Below, piece by piece: positions 8,321 through 16,814 of a stretch of DNA of 37,699 bases (position 1 is the first letter of the stretch; each line of letters begins with the position of its first letter). Both the position numbers and the translations under genes were made by a program. Origin of the DNA: an uncultured Bacilli bacterium. GTDB lineage: Bacteria > Bacillota_I > Bacilli_A > RF39 > UBA660. The DNA lies in contig CASRZA010000003.1 of assembly GCA_949439935.1 (NCBI GenBank), positions 1 to 37,699 of the forward strand, in the 5' to 3' direction. Below the pieces are notes generated by a model. The model was not told the origin of the DNA. It made no database searches and saw only the letters and a list, made by a program, of their open reading frames with translations.

Positions 8321-8608
8321 CTATTGAAAAAAAATAGGTCCATTGTTAGAATACCCCTGTGATGATGAGACTGAATCGTTAAAAGACTTTGCCAATTCTA
8401 ATCCAGTATTTTTCATATCGTAAGTAGTATTTTTTATAGAACTCAGTTTTTGGAAAAAGGCAGGGGCCTTCGATAAGAGAGGTTTAATCTCCCTATATAT
8501 AGGAGCGATTTGCTTAACTATTCCCATAGTTCGCGACAAGCTTCCTAGAATCCTGACCAAAGATAATCCAGAAGTTCCACCCGCGAGAGTATTTAGTCCT
8601 AAATTCAT
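8321..8608 (-). CDS. Small YqfQ/VrrA-like protein (tentative)
   Basis: VKQIAPIYREIKPLLSKAPAFFQKLSSIK resembles the YqfQ 'GPMVKNLPALWKIYKGLK' segment; GTGAACACATATG upstream. Confidence 0.4.
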   Translation of the reverse strand: MNLGLNTLAGGTSGLSLVRILGSLSRTMGIVKQIAPIYREIKPLLSKAPAFFQKLSSIKNTTYDMKNTGLELAKSFNDSVSSSQGYSNNGPIFFQ

Positions 8609-8770
8609 ATGTGTTCACCTAATTAATTATATGTAAAAGACATATACTAATTTCCTATAAAAAGAATATATTATATTAGATTTGACATATCTAGACACGA
8701 TATCGATACTAGTTTTTGCAATTTCTTCAAAACTGTGATATAATCTAGATAATCACGAGGTGAAAAAAAG

Positions 8771-9292
8771 ATGACTCTAGAAGAGATCTTTAACGATAAA
8801 GAATTTATGGATACTATTGAACCTTTTCTGAAAGAAGAAAAGATCCAATCGTTAAAAAATATACCCCATCATGATTCAAACAGACTAGAACACAGTCTTA
8901 AAGTGTCGTACAGTTCTTATAAGTGGTGCAAGAAGATGAAGTTGAATTTCCAAAGCGCTGCCAAAGCGGGGCTTTTACACGACCTTTACTATAATAGAAT
9001 CGAAGAATGCACGACTGTGAAAGATAAATTTTTCTTGTTTACTAACGAGCACCCTGAAGATGCTGTAAAAAACGCCAGTGAGATCTTCCACTTGACTTCA
9101 CTCGAGAAAGACATCATAGTGTCTCACATGTGGCCAGCATCTAAACATATGCCAAAAAGAAAAGAATCTTTCGTCGTAAGCCTTGCCGATAAGTATTATA
9201 GTTTCTTTGAAGTAGGACTCAAATGGAACTATAATCTCTCTTTCATGACAGGCGTATTCTTTATATTTATAATGTATTCAATATTCAATTAG
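8771..9292 (+). CDS. HD-domain phosphohydrolase with C-terminal TM segment
   Basis: HDSNRLEHSLKV...AAKAGLLHDLYYNR...IVSHMWP...LADKYYSF; AGGTGA SD. Confidence 0.75.
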   Translation: MTLEEIFNDKEFMDTIEPFLKEEKIQSLKNIPHHDSNRLEHSLKVSYSSYKWCKKMKLNFQSAAKAGLLHDLYYNRIEECTTVKDKFFLFTNEHPEDAVKNASEIFHLTSLEKDIIVSHMWPASKHMPKRKESFVVSLADKYYSFFEVGLKWNYNLSFMTGVFFIFIMYSIFN

Positions 9293-9313
9293 ATCGAAAA
9301 GATCTTTTTTTTA
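9290..9313 (+). terminator. Intrinsic terminator
   Basis: AGATCGAAAAGATCTTTTTTTT at the 3' end of the HD gene. Confidence 0.55.
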
Positions 9314-9364
9314 TAACTCGATATGTTATAATATGTTTATTAGAGAAGAAGGAGAATAACTAAA

Positions 9365-10144
9365 ATGAATGAAACAGAATTAAAATATCCGATCAAATAT
9401 GCGATCATGCCAGTCGAAGAACAGACTGGTTGGAGGAAAGATATACATGACTTGACTCCTATTTTCACAGTCGTTGCTCACATGGCAGTCAAATGTTACG
9501 TAGTAAATGAAAAAGTAAGTTATCGTAGTGATGGAAATAGTCGCAGTACCTACGACGTAGTTTTCCTATATGATAAACCTGATTGTGTGAGTAAGTTTGC
9601 TCCAGCTCAACCTGAGTTTAGCATTTCTGACAGCTGTACGAACTCAGTTGCAGTAGATACAGTTTTCGATAGTTTTTCGGATGCACAAACGGCCGCGCGA
9701 AAAAAGGACGAAGAAATGTTTGAGCAAGTAAAGCGAATGAACTTGCCACAAAATTATATGGAAGCATTGCCAGTAGATTTGAACAGTTGGTTTAAAGATA
9801 CTTTCGAAGAATATAGAGAAACTGAGGCAATTCTTGAAGAGTTGTCCAAAGGCATAGAGATTACTAAATCATATGGAGAAATTTTGGAAGATCTCATCGA
9901 CAGAATACTTTCTAATTCTAAAGATTTTTATGTTCAGCTCGCGAAATCGCTACCTCTTCAGGAGAGAGTTCTGTTAAGAAGAGCCCTCGATAAAAGGACA
10001 TGTGACAATTGTCAAATAAGAAACTGTCACGTGGACGCAAGCGATAGGGCTGAACTTGTCGAGTGTCTACATTGTGATAATGACGAATTGATAGGTCGTC
10101 AGTTTATTTTAGGGCAAAAAAAAGGGCCACACTCTCATAGCTAA
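9365..10144 (+). CDS. Uncharacterised protein, paralog 1, with C-terminal CxxC-x4-C...CxxC cluster and GRQFILG tail
   Basis: GAAGGAGAATAAC SD; YPIKYAIMPVEEQTGW block shared with the next gene; KRTCDNCQIRNCHV...ECLHCDNDELIGRQFILGQKK. Confidence 0.75.
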   Translation: MNETELKYPIKYAIMPVEEQTGWRKDIHDLTPIFTVVAHMAVKCYVVNEKVSYRSDGNSRSTYDVVFLYDKPDCVSKFAPAQPEFSISDSCTNSVAVDTVFDSFSDAQTAARKKDEEMFEQVKRMNLPQNYMEALPVDLNSWFKDTFEEYRETEAILEELSKGIEITKSYGEILEDLIDRILSNSKDFYVQLAKSLPLQERVLLRRALDKRTCDNCQIRNCHVDASDRAELVECLHCDNDELIGRQFILGQKKGPHSHS

Positions 10145-10182
10145 GTGAAAGTCCCTTTTAGATTAGAATAGGAGATATAGTT

Positions 10183-10845
10183 ATGGAAAAAGACTTTAAA
10201 TTAAATTACCCCATCAAATATGCGATCATGCCGGTCGAAGAACATACTGGTTGGGCCTATGGAATACATGAGTTGGTAAGAGATTACAGCGTTGTGGCTT
10301 ATATAGCCATGAAGTGTCGTATCGTTAAGGAAGTTAAAAAATACTTCCAGGACGGTTCCTTTAAAACTACATATGAAGTCGTATTTTTATACGACAGAAA
10401 AACACTAAACAGCTGTTTCGAGCCTAATAAACCACATTTCAACTTTGACGGCGATTGTACAGATACAGTTGTCGTAGATGCCATATTCGACGACTTTGCA
10501 ACCGCGAAGGACGCATGCATTCCAAAGAACAAAAAAATATTATCTACCGCGATGATGGGTTTATCTCTAGGAGAAGATTTGGAAAGAGAATACAGAGAAT
10601 TACTAGATCATCACGATAAAACTCTCGCTAAATATGGTGCGATCGAAAGTTCTGTCGAGGAAGCGACAAAAGATGAAATCATTTCAAAAGATGAAACGTG
10701 CCAGATCGATCAAAGCGAAGAAGTTGGAGTTGACGAGAGTGGAAAAGAACAAGGATCCGATTGTATAAGTTGGGAAAATCATGAACCAGTCGGCAGACAA
10801 TTCGTTCTAGGACCAAAAAAAGCAAACGATGTTTCTCACAATTAG
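10183..10845 (+). CDS. Uncharacterised protein, paralog 2, with degenerate Cys cluster and GRQFVLG tail
   Basis: AGGAGATATAGTT SD; YPIKYAIMPVEEHTGW; DCISWENHEPVGRQFVLGPKK. Confidence 0.75.
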   Translation: MEKDFKLNYPIKYAIMPVEEHTGWAYGIHELVRDYSVVAYIAMKCRIVKEVKKYFQDGSFKTTYEVVFLYDRKTLNSCFEPNKPHFNFDGDCTDTVVVDAIFDDFATAKDACIPKNKKILSTAMMGLSLGEDLEREYRELLDHHDKTLAKYGAIESSVEEATKDEIISKDETCQIDQSEEVGVDESGKEQGSDCISWENHEPVGRQFVLGPKKANDVSHN

Positions 10846-10866
10846 GTGAGGATTTTTTCGTTTTTT
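10835..10866 (+). terminator. Intrinsic terminator after the paralog pair
   Basis: CTCAC-aattag-GTGAG-GATTTTTTCGTTTTTT. Confidence 0.55.
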
Positions 10867-10867
10867 C

Positions 10868-10895
10868 TTGTCAATTTTCTCCTTTATGCTATAAT
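10868..10895 (+). promoter_or_regulatory. Promoter for tRNA-Arg
   Basis: TTGTCA, 16-nt spacer, TATAAT just upstream of the tRNA. Confidence 0.55.
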
Positions 10896-10908
10896 TATAA
10901 CTAGAGAT

Positions 10909-10985
10909 GTTCTCGTAGCTCAGCTGGATAGAGCACCGCCCTCCTAAGGCGGGTGTCGGGCGTTCAAATCGCCCCGGGGACACCA
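10909..10985 (+). tRNA. tRNA-Arg, anticodon CCT, CCA encoded
   Basis: Cloverleaf read by eye: acceptor GTTCTCG/CGGGGAC, D-arm GCTCAGCTGGATAGAGC, anticodon arm CCGCC-CTCCTAA-GGCGG, T-arm GGGCG-TTCAAAT-CGCCC, 3' ACCA. Confidence 0.95.
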
Positions 10986-11032
10986 TATTAAAAATTAATC
11001 TTTTTAAGATTTTTATAATGGAAGGTGATAAT

Positions 11033-11665
11033 ATGGAATTGTTGGACATTTACGATGAGAATGAAAATCACATAGGAACAGAAGAGCGTAGTATCGTGCA
11101 TAGAGATGCGCTTTGGCACAAGACAGTCCATTGTTGGCTTTATGATAAAGAAGGGAATATATACTTCCAAATAAGAAAAGACAAAGGAAAACTCTATACT
11201 ACTGCATCTGGTCACATAAAAGCTGGCGAGTCAGTCAAAGAAGGTTTTGGTCGCGAGATAGAAGAAGAGATAGGAATAAAAGTCGATTATGAACAAGCTC
11301 GTTTAGTGGACGTCGTAAGATTCATAATGGATAGAGAAGAACCTGATGGCAGAGTATTTAGAGACAGAGCTTTTGCAAACGTCTATGTTCTAGACTTTGA
11401 AAGTCCTATCGAAGAATTTAACTTCGACGAAGAAGAGATCTTAGGCTTAGTAAAAATAGATGCTGTAGAAACTCTAGAATTATTAAAAAGAGAGAACGGC
11501 TCGATAGAAGGAACACTCATCGTTAAAGAAAATGGTAAGAACGTAGCCAAAAAAGAAGAGATACCTTTCGAAAAGTTCCTAGTAAATCCAGGCGAGACAG
11601 CCCTAGGAAAGTATGGAGACGTCTTAAATAAAGTGATCTCGTTGACAGAACAAGAAACTGCATAA
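11033..11665 (+). CDS. Nudix hydrolase
   Basis: Nudix box GHIKAGESVKEGFGREIEEEIGI; GGAAGGTGATAAT SD before ATG 11033. Confidence 0.88.
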   Translation: MELLDIYDENENHIGTEERSIVHRDALWHKTVHCWLYDKEGNIYFQIRKDKGKLYTTASGHIKAGESVKEGFGREIEEEIGIKVDYEQARLVDVVRFIMDREEPDGRVFRDRAFANVYVLDFESPIEEFNFDEEEILGLVKIDAVETLELLKRENGSIEGTLIVKENGKNVAKKEEIPFEKFLVNPGETALGKYGDVLNKVISLTEQETA

Positions 11666-11681
11666 GTTTCTTGTTTTTTTT
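11647..11681 (+). terminator. Intrinsic terminator
   Basis: AACAAGAAACT-gcata-AGTTTCTTGTTTTTTTT. Confidence 0.75.
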
Positions 11682-11749
11682 CAAAAAGGGTTTTGCTTGC
11701 CAAATAAATATGTTATAATTACATAGAATAGAAAAGGTGTGTGAACGAA

Positions 11750-13222
11750 ATGAATCCATCTGGCGAAAAAAAAGATGACTCTTTAATAATAGAAACCAAT
11801 TTTGATGGTCAAGAGAAAACTAATTCTAAATCAAAAAATCCTGAAGATGTTCTTGCACAACTTCAAGCAAACAATACTAAAGTGAGTAAAAAAGCGCAAA
11901 AGACAAAAAAGATTCCTGCAAGACAATTACAAAGATTAGAAAACTTAAGAAAAGAGCTCTTACAATCTATAAACAGTGGATCGGATGAAAGATACGATAC
12001 TCCTCAGACGTTTCAATATAGATCGATGAATCCTGAGGGACGTCTAGAGACTGGCACTTTTATCGGCGTTTCAAAACTAGATATATACACTTTCCTAACA
12101 GGAGAAGGATATACGATATATAGTTTACAGACATCTAAACTTATCAATTTCGTATATGGACAAGCTGGAGGAAAATACAGCAGAATGTCCGTCAAAGACC
12201 TGATCTTCTTCATATCACAGCTAGAGACTTACATTAAATCGGGAATAACTCTTACTGAAGCGATGAGAATTTTAAGTAAGCAGCTGAAAAAAAACAAAAA
12301 ACAACACGCGATAACACAATCGATCGTCTACTATCTTACCATGGGTGAAGCTTTCAGCAGTGCTCTAGAAAAGCAAGTTGGAGCATTCCCACCACTAGTC
12401 ATCAACATGGTAAAAGCTGCCGAGGCTGCTGGTAACTTAGACGAGACTCTCGAAGATCTAAGTCACTACTACGAAGAGATAAACGCTACACAAAAACAGA
12501 TGATAAGCGCGATGACTTATCCTGCAGTAGTAGGTATATTCTCTTTGATAATTATAGCCTTTATTATGATCTCCATCGTTCCTCAATTCGTCGGAATATA
12601 TGCCTCAGCAGGAGCGGAGTTAAATCCACTTACGATATTCGTAATCAATTCGAGTAATTTCTTACAAAAATATATTTGGTACATAGTCGCCGGTATATTT
12701 GGAACTATAGGGTTGCTAGTTTTAGTTTATAAAGGATCTAAAGTGTTTAAGAAGCAGATGCAAACACTTATGATGCACATCCCGATACTGGGACAGATCA
12801 TCATATACAACGAACTTACTATATTTACTAAGACCTTCGCATCGCTTTTGAGAAACGACGTCTTTATAACCGACAGTATTGAGATCCTTTCCAAGATAAC
12901 GAATAACGAAGTCTATAGAGAAATCATGTTCGATACGATGAACAACATAACGCGAGGAGAAAAGATAAGTGAGTCTTTTAAAGACCATTGGGCCGTTCCA
13001 GACATCGCCTATTACATGTTAGTAACGGGAGAGAATACAGGTCAACTTCCTGCGATGATGTCTAAGGTAAGTTCCTATTATCAAGAACAACATAGGGCGA
13101 TCGTCAACTCCTTAAAAGCACTCATCGAGCCCATCTTGATAATCTTCTTAGCGGTCGTCGTCGGAGGAGTTTTGATCGCCGTAGTTTATCCGATGTTCGA
13201 ACTATACGGAAATATCATGTAG
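11750..13222 (+). CDS. Type II secretion/type IV pilus inner-membrane platform protein (GspF/PilC/ComGB family) with long charged N-terminal extension
   Basis: DLIFFISQLETYIKSGITLTEAMRIL, MVKAAEAAGNLDETLEDLSHYYE, AMTYPAVVGIFSLIIIAFIMISIVPQF, LVTGENTGQLPAMMSKVSSYYQEQ. Start may be GTG 11741. Confidence 0.88.
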   Translation: MNPSGEKKDDSLIIETNFDGQEKTNSKSKNPEDVLAQLQANNTKVSKKAQKTKKIPARQLQRLENLRKELLQSINSGSDERYDTPQTFQYRSMNPEGRLETGTFIGVSKLDIYTFLTGEGYTIYSLQTSKLINFVYGQAGGKYSRMSVKDLIFFISQLETYIKSGITLTEAMRILSKQLKKNKKQHAITQSIVYYLTMGEAFSSALEKQVGAFPPLVINMVKAAEAAGNLDETLEDLSHYYEEINATQKQMISAMTYPAVVGIFSLIIIAFIMISIVPQFVGIYASAGAELNPLTIFVINSSNFLQKYIWYIVAGIFGTIGLLVLVYKGSKVFKKQMQTLMMHIPILGQIIIYNELTIFTKTFASLLRNDVFITDSIEILSKITNNEVYREIMFDTMNNITRGEKISESFKDHWAVPDIAYYMLVTGENTGQLPAMMSKVSSYYQEQHRAIVNSLKALIEPILIIFLAVVVGGVLIAVVYPMFELYGNIM

Positions 13223-13232
13223 AAGGTACATC

Positions 13233-13994
13233 ATGATCCAATATATATTTATATTTGTACTAGGTTCAGTTCTCGCATCGTTCATGCACGTATACGTCAC
13301 CAGACTCCTAGCCGAACAGTCGATCGTCAAACCACGTAGCCATTGCACGACATGTGGACACACTCTTAGTTGGTATGAACTGATACCGATCGTCTCATAT
13401 GCGATCCAAAAAGGTAGATGTCGAAATTGCAAGGCGAAAATAGGAATCGACTCACTGTTGATAGAAATAATCACAGGTTTACTGTTCGTGGTGACGTTCG
13501 CTATATTCGGTTATACGTTTAAAACGCTTTTAGGATTCGTCATAGTTTTAATAATGATCTCCGTATTTCTAAGCGATTTTAAAGAGATGATAATCTTAGA
13601 TAGCACATTAATAGTAGGAATGATATTGATATATCTTTTGATCTATCTAGATTTAGGACTTTGGAAAGGAATTTACAAGAGCTTCCTCTACGGAGTGTTC
13701 GCCTTTGTACTCATGATAGTGGTCAAAGTTCTAGGAGATGCCGCCTTCAAACGAGATTCACTAGGAGGAGGGGATATAAAACTCGCTTTCCTGATGGGTT
13801 CGATACTTCCATACAATCTATTTCTCATATCGATCGTCATAGGATCTACCTGTGCGCTTCCATATGCTTTATATATATCTATTACCAAAAAGACGAACGA
13901 ACTGGCCTTCGGTCCATTTCTAGTCTTAGGGTTATACTTGACATTCATATTACAAAATCATATTTTAGAATTTTTAAATTTACTCATTAACTAG
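13233..13994 (+). CDS. Prepilin peptidase (A24 family, PilD/ComC-like)
   Basis: CTTCGHTLSWYELIPIVSY...CRNCKAKI Zn motif, LSDFKEMI and GGGDIKLAF catalytic-Asp motifs, multi-TM. Confidence 0.9.
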   Translation: MIQYIFIFVLGSVLASFMHVYVTRLLAEQSIVKPRSHCTTCGHTLSWYELIPIVSYAIQKGRCRNCKAKIGIDSLLIEIITGLLFVVTFAIFGYTFKTLLGFVIVLIMISVFLSDFKEMIILDSTLIVGMILIYLLIYLDLGLWKGIYKSFLYGVFAFVLMIVVKVLGDAAFKRDSLGGGDIKLAFLMGSILPYNLFLISIVIGSTCALPYALYISITKKTNELAFGPFLVLGLYLTFILQNHILEFLNLLIN

Positions 13995-14009
13995 AAAGGT
14001 TTTTTACTT

Positions 14010-14624
14010 ATGAAAAAGAATAAAAATATACCGATGATAATCTTTGCAATGATAATCGTAGTACTTATGGCGATCTCCATCACAGGAGTGATCGACGAAC
14101 AAATAGGAATGTGCATATCGCTATTTTTAGTGATAATATTCACACTTTTAATCGCTGGAACAGCACATAAAAGCGGACTATTAGCTATAGAGATACTGAT
14201 GTTCATATTTATGATCGTAGGAGTTGCGCTTTTCGGCCTAAACGTCTATAACCTTGTCAAAGGTGAAAAAGAATATGAATTTCAGGTAACAGTCACTCCA
14301 AACGAAAGTGTCAAACAAAAATTCTTAACTTTTGATGGATACGACTACTACACCTACAATTTAAAAGATGTAAAAGTTACCATGTCCCAAGACGACAAAA
14401 CATACTCGTTAGAACAGGCTTTTCAAGAAGGTAAGTTAACCCTAGATAAAATCAAATCTCTTATGGTTCCGAATGAAGGAACTGTAGGATACAAAATTTA
14501 CTACGATGGAGGACAGTCGAAATATGAAAATTCGCAATATTCTTTAGTAGTATGCGAAAACAAAAAAGAAGCCATATTTACGACTTACGATTATGTCTAT
14601 ACTGAAGATATGTGTCAAAACTAA
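14010..14624 (+). CDS. Uncharacterised membrane protein
   Basis: Three N-terminal hydrophobic segments and a soluble C-terminal domain; tight spacing after the peptidase gene; AGAAAGG upstream. Confidence 0.65.
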   Translation: MKKNKNIPMIIFAMIIVVLMAISITGVIDEQIGMCISLFLVIIFTLLIAGTAHKSGLLAIEILMFIFMIVGVALFGLNVYNLVKGEKEYEFQVTVTPNESVKQKFLTFDGYDYYTYNLKDVKVTMSQDDKTYSLEQAFQEGKLTLDKIKSLMVPNEGTVGYKIYYDGGQSKYENSQYSLVVCENKKEAIFTTYDYVYTEDMCQN

Positions 14625-14995
14625 CGTTTCAAATTTATACCGATCATACTGCCGATCGTTGTAGATGCAATGATGACGAGATAATAAAGTAGTATGTATA
14701 AACTGAAAGATCTATATAATATGAGATTTAATAAAAATAAAATGCTTATTACGATCCCACCGATCTTTAATCCTTCCAAGTAGCCTTTCTTGGAAGTTTT
14801 TTTCCCTTCGATAACTCCTAAAATTAAAGTTATGATGGAGATAACTACAAAGTTGATTTTCACTATCGAATTCAATTTGATCACACCAGTATAGTTAACA
14901 ACTAATAAAATGACTAAGTAGAGTATAAAAGTTCCGAGAAACCATAAAGTCGGCTTTAAATATTTTTTAAGTTTTTCCATATAATTATTCACCAC
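14621..14995 (-). CDS. Small four-TM protein, TIGR04086-like (tentative)
   Basis: MEKLKKYLKPTLWFLGTFILYLV...GVIEGKKTSKKGYLEGLKIGGIVIS. Confidence 0.5.
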   Translation of the reverse strand: MVNNYMEKLKKYLKPTLWFLGTFILYLVILLVVNYTGVIKLNSIVKINFVVISIITLILGVIEGKKTSKKGYLEGLKIGGIVISILFLLNLILYRSFSLYILLYYLVIIASTTIGSMIGINLKR

Positions 14996-15059
14996 AATAA
15001 ATTATAGAGTAAAGCGCTGTAAAATATGATATACTTTTACTTTTTTATATGTTATACTT

Positions 15060-15227
15060 AAGTTATCCAAAGGGTTACATAAAACCGACTAAGTGATGAT
15101 TGGGGATCTAATTGATCTGTGGTGTTGAATACTTGAGTCATCGACTCTTGGCTCCTAAAGCAGATCATGTGATGACCCACCTGGCGCGAGCGCGGGCTTT
15201 TATCACACCCCTTTGGATATTTTTTAT
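15060..15227 (+). ncRNA. ssrS: 6S RNA-like regulatory RNA (tentative)
   Basis: 10-bp closing stem ATCCAAAGGG (15065-15074)/CCCTTTGGAT (15209-15218) plus T-tract; inner TGATCTG/CAGATCA and GAGTC-atc-GACTC pairings giving a rod-like fold; TTATACT -10 upstream; adjacent to tcdA as in the B. subtilis yrvM/6S-1 neighbourhood. Confidence 0.55.
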
Positions 15228-15242
15228 AGGAAGTGTTTTTTT

Positions 15243-15914
15243 ATGTTTGATAGATTGATCACCTTAATAGGGGAAGAGAAACTGAAGAAAATTAAAAGTA
15301 AAAAAGTTCTCGTTCTAGGTTGTGGGGGAGTAGGCGGATATGTGATCGAAGCCCTAGTGAGAAGTGGTATTGAAAACATCACGATCGTAGACAAAGACAC
15401 AGTGGATGTCACTAACAAAAATCGACAGATAATAGCTTTAAATTCTACGATAGGTTTGTATAAAGTCGATGCCATGAAACTCCGTCTAGAGGATATTTCT
15501 GAATCGGTTGAGGTTGATACGATCAAAGATTACATAAAAGAAGATTCTATAAACTCTTTAAACCTCGAGGCATATGATTACATCGTAGACTGCATAGATG
15601 ATACCCCAGTGAAAGTAGCACTTGCAAAATACGCCTTAAAAAACGATTTAAAATTGATCATATCGACAGGCACGGCAAAGAAGTTACACCCAGAACTTTT
15701 AAAGATGACTACTCTAGACAAGACTTCATACGATCCACTTGCCAAGAGAATGAGACAACTTCTTAAAGGCGAGAAGACAAACAGACTGACAGTTTTATCG
15801 AGTGAGGAAGAACCCATTAAAACGGAAGATAACGTTCTTGGAAGCACAGCATTTGTCCCCTCCGTTGGAGGTCTACTCATCGCGAGTTATATAATAAACG
15901 ACATCATAAAATAA
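15243..15914 (+). CDS. tcdA: tRNA threonylcarbamoyladenosine dehydratase (ThiF/E1-like)
   Basis: VLVLGCGGVGGYVIEALVRSGI, DKDTVDVTNKNRQ, STGTAKKLHP, GSTAFVPSVGGLL; AGGAAGTG SD before ATG 15243. Confidence 0.85.
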   Translation: MFDRLITLIGEEKLKKIKSKKVLVLGCGGVGGYVIEALVRSGIENITIVDKDTVDVTNKNRQIIALNSTIGLYKVDAMKLRLEDISESVEVDTIKDYIKEDSINSLNLEAYDYIVDCIDDTPVKVALAKYALKNDLKLIISTGTAKKLHPELLKMTTLDKTSYDPLAKRMRQLLKGEKTNRLTVLSSEEEPIKTEDNVLGSTAFVPSVGGLLIASYIINDIIK

Positions 15915-15931
15915 TAGTTGTCGTTTTTAAG
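15895..15931 (+). terminator. Intrinsic terminator overlapping the tcdA 3' end
   Basis: AAACGACA...TGTCGTTTTT inverted repeat. Confidence 0.55.
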
Positions 15932-15967
15932 TTTCACAAAATTTTATAAATCGATCACCTAATGTTT

Positions 15968-16004
15968 GATATATATATTAACATGTATATTAATATATAA
16001 TCAT
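15968..16004. promoter_or_regulatory. Palindromic candidate operator upstream of the TA-like locus
   Basis: ATATTAA-CATGTATA-TTAATAT within a longer imperfect palindrome tgatatatatattaacatgtatattaatatataatca. Confidence 0.35.
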
Positions 16005-16021
16005 CGACTGGAGGAATGTCT

Positions 16022-16135
16022 ATGATCAAAAAAAGCTTCACGGAGGATATATGTGCATCATTAGAAATGGCTTTAAAAACGAAGAAAAAAAGTAAAAAAA
16101 CAATCACAAAGAAAGAGAAATGCTCGACAAGATAA
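16022..16135 (+). CDS. 37-aa ORF (MIKKSFTEDICASLEMALKTKKKSKKTITKKEKCSTR), probably the N-terminal part of the toxin ORF in another frame
   Basis: Strong SD CTGGAGGAATGTCT before the ATG; overlaps the 16120 ORF, whose own ATG lacks a clear SD. Confidence 0.4.
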   Translation: MIKKSFTEDICASLEMALKTKKKSKKTITKKEKCSTR

Positions 16136-16383
16136 TTTGCATTTTTAAGGAGGGCCTAACTTTTGATGACTTATGTAATAACCCTTTTTATTACCTTTAT
16201 CGCTTTGAGAAACTAAAACACGAAATGAAAGGTTACTATTCTTGTTATCTCTCAAAAAGCGGTGGAGTTATTAGATTGATCTTCAAAATAGATAAAGTTA
16301 CTAACGAAATCGGGCTTATATTTATAACGATGAACCACTATGAGGATTTTAAAAGAAAATTAAAGGAAGGAGTCCTAGTATGA
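16120..16383 (+). CDS. RelE/HigB-like toxin of a type II TA system (tentative)
   Basis: YRFEKLKHEMKGYYSCYLSKSGGVIRLIFKID...IFITMNHYEDFKRKL; ATGA overlap with the downstream HTH gene. Confidence 0.55.
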   Translation: MLDKIICIFKEGLTFDDLCNNPFYYLYRFEKLKHEMKGYYSCYLSKSGGVIRLIFKIDKVTNEIGLIFITMNHYEDFKRKLKEGVLV

Positions 16384-16814
16384 ATAAAATAAGATTTAAA
16401 GATTACTTAAAAGATTATCTAGAACTTAACAATATAACTAATAAAGATTTTGCTGTGAGACTAGGCCTGACCCAAAAACATTTGATCGACATCCTATCTG
16501 GCAAGGAAGATTTATCTTCGAATACGATATCTAAAATATCCATGATAACAGACATTCCCGAATCGTTTATCTATGAAATAGAATCGAATTATAAAATGGA
16601 ATGTGATATAGAAGACTATTTGGATACTCACAAATTGACTATCAGTACTTTATTAAATAAATTCAACTACAAATTTCTGATAAAAAGCGAGTTTTTACCA
16701 TTTACAGATGAAGAGGATAAAACCGAAGTGATGAAAGACATACTGAAATATTTGAGAGTACCTAAGATCGAAAAGATATACGAGATCGACAATGGAATAC
16801 TATATAAAAGTTAA
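16380..16814 (+). CDS. HigA-like XRE-type HTH antitoxin, N-terminal part
   Basis: ELNNITNKDFAVRLGLTQKHLIDILSGKEDLSSNTISKISMITDIPESFI HTH. Confidence 0.7.
   Translation: MNKIRFKDYLKDYLELNNITNKDFAVRLGLTQKHLIDILSGKEDLSSNTISKISMITDIPESFIYEIESNYKMECDIEDYLDTHKLTISTLLNKFNYKFLIKSEFLPFTDEEDKTEVMKDILKYLRVPKIEKIYEIDNGILYKS

Noticed and set aside
10807-11049. Minus-strand 80-aa ORF with SPGRFERPTPALGGRCSIQLSYE
   Set aside because: Well-known spurious translation antisense to a tRNA gene (tRNA-Arg at 10909-10985).
13661-13990. Plus-strand 109-aa ORF inside the prepilin peptidase gene
   Set aside because: Arg-rich out-of-frame shadow of a gene with diagnostic GGGD and CxxC motifs.
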